DNA from: Apostichopus japonicus
Lineage: Eukaryota > Echinodermata > Holothuroidea > Aspidochirotida > Stichopodidae
Length of the DNA stretch: 64,000 nt
NCBI RefSeq assembly: GCF_037975245.1
Contig: NC_092567.1
Coordinates: forward strand, 3,356,214-3,420,213
Direction of reading: 5' to 3'
Position numbers and translations under genes: made by a program. The first letter of the stretch is position 1; each line of letters begins with the position of its first letter. Under the pieces are notes generated by a model. It had not been told where the DNA came from. It saw only the letters and a program-made list of their open reading frames with translations, and made no database searches. This document shows, one piece after another, positions 63,194 to 64,000 of this stretch.

Positions 63194-64000
63194 CCCATGG
63201 GCGGCGATCCTGGGGGGAAGGGGGGATATATCCCCCCATGAAAATGGGTGGAGGGGATGTAATACACCATATTCCCCCACCAAATGCCAGGGATAAGAAT
63301 ATTTTCATGCCTTTATATGCATCATCGTGAATGTACGGCTCTTTTTTAGCTTCATTTCTCGCCTACCATAAACGCAGTGCGATCTTGTCAAATAAAGCGT
63401 CTTTATAAAGCAAGAATAGTTGACTGTAGGCTTCATTGGCCCTATAACAACAAAATGTATTATTGCGCCCACGGTATTGATATAGTACATATATGCACCC
63501 TCATAGTATTCATATCCATCGAGGTAAATGAATCTGGAGGATTCATGTCAATTGGGCGCGCGCGTACCATGCATGGAGGGTCATGTGATGTGTTCCAGGG
63601 TAGTACCAAACTGATATTTCTCTGTAGCAGTTCGAGAATAGTGTTAGTTACTTCGTGAAAGATTTGTCGGTTCGGACATGGGAACTAACGGCATAAGAAG
63701 GTACTGGTACTTCAGGCCTACGAAATACTGCTAATAATGCTAACGTTAGACATGCTGGCGCAGAACAAGTATAGATACATTGGGCTTGCAGCGGAAAATG
63801 TCGATGTCGATGTCTGAATTGTATTTCAAGAACGATTTTTTGTCGAAAAGGATTGTTGAACTGGACGTGTTGCTGTGGGGAAATGTTTAGTTCAGTGCAA
63901 CCCACGGAATTCTCCATGGGACAGAGCCTAATGCTGCTCGACGGGAATATAGCTATCACGTCAGGCTACAGGCAAGGTTATTGCTAGGTAACGGGTGTAC
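63194..64000. other. Window end without a recognised gene
   Basis: Starts with GGGCGGCGATCCTGGGG followed by G-rich and C-rich blocks, a common form of hAT-like element terminus, but a second end was not found. Short open frames have no recognisable domain. Confidence 0.4.

Overview
The window is eukaryotic genomic DNA from an animal, very probably a marine invertebrate deuterostome. An echinoderm such as a sea cucumber is my best guess, from the style of the coding exons and the repeat families; no database search supports it. The DNA is AT-rich, with long introns, small exons, trinucleotide microsatellites, many non-autonomous hAT-like transposons and a non-LTR retrotransposon remnant. No bacterial genes, operons, CRISPR arrays, rRNA or tRNA genes were recognised.

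The one gene I can support lies on the minus strand, from 38290 down to 11575. Five small exons (206, 77, 65, 36 and 48 bp) are separated by introns of 5.1 to 7.9 kb. All have good GT/AG borders and join in a single open frame of 143 codons plus stop. The first exon is leucine-rich, so this looks like the 3' end of a leucine-rich-repeat protein, perhaps NLR-like. The 5' part is not identified; a weak LRR-like stretch lies on the same strand at 45.2-45.5 kb.

Layout. 0-7 kb: AT-rich DNA with diverged repeats. 7-9.2 kb, 13.5-14.5 kb, 24.4-27.3 kb, 41.6-44 kb and 62.6-63.2 kb: transposon-rich islands. 11.5-38.3 kb: the minus-strand gene and its introns, which also hold microsatellites, a frameshifted Myb/SANT-like domain and 140-bp satellite arrays. 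38.3-41.6 kb: AT-rich DNA. 42.4-44.0 kb: a LINE 3' end split by a hAT-like element that is itself split by a smaller one, both with 8-bp target-site duplications. 44-53.6 kb: little that is recognisable. 53.6-61.2 kb: a 7.6-kb G-rich, almost C-free minisatellite with nested repeat periods. 61.2-64 kb: sparse DNA plus one transposon copy.

The most interesting points are: (1) all three complete copies of one hAT-like MITE sit inside other hAT-like elements; (2) a module of about 100 bp is shared by otherwise different elements; (3) the minisatellite has a 98/108-bp higher-order structure and a tandem duplication of about 2.4 kb; (4) the palindrome TGACGTCA occurs eight times between 9.6 and 30.3 kb; and (5) the five-exon reading frame.
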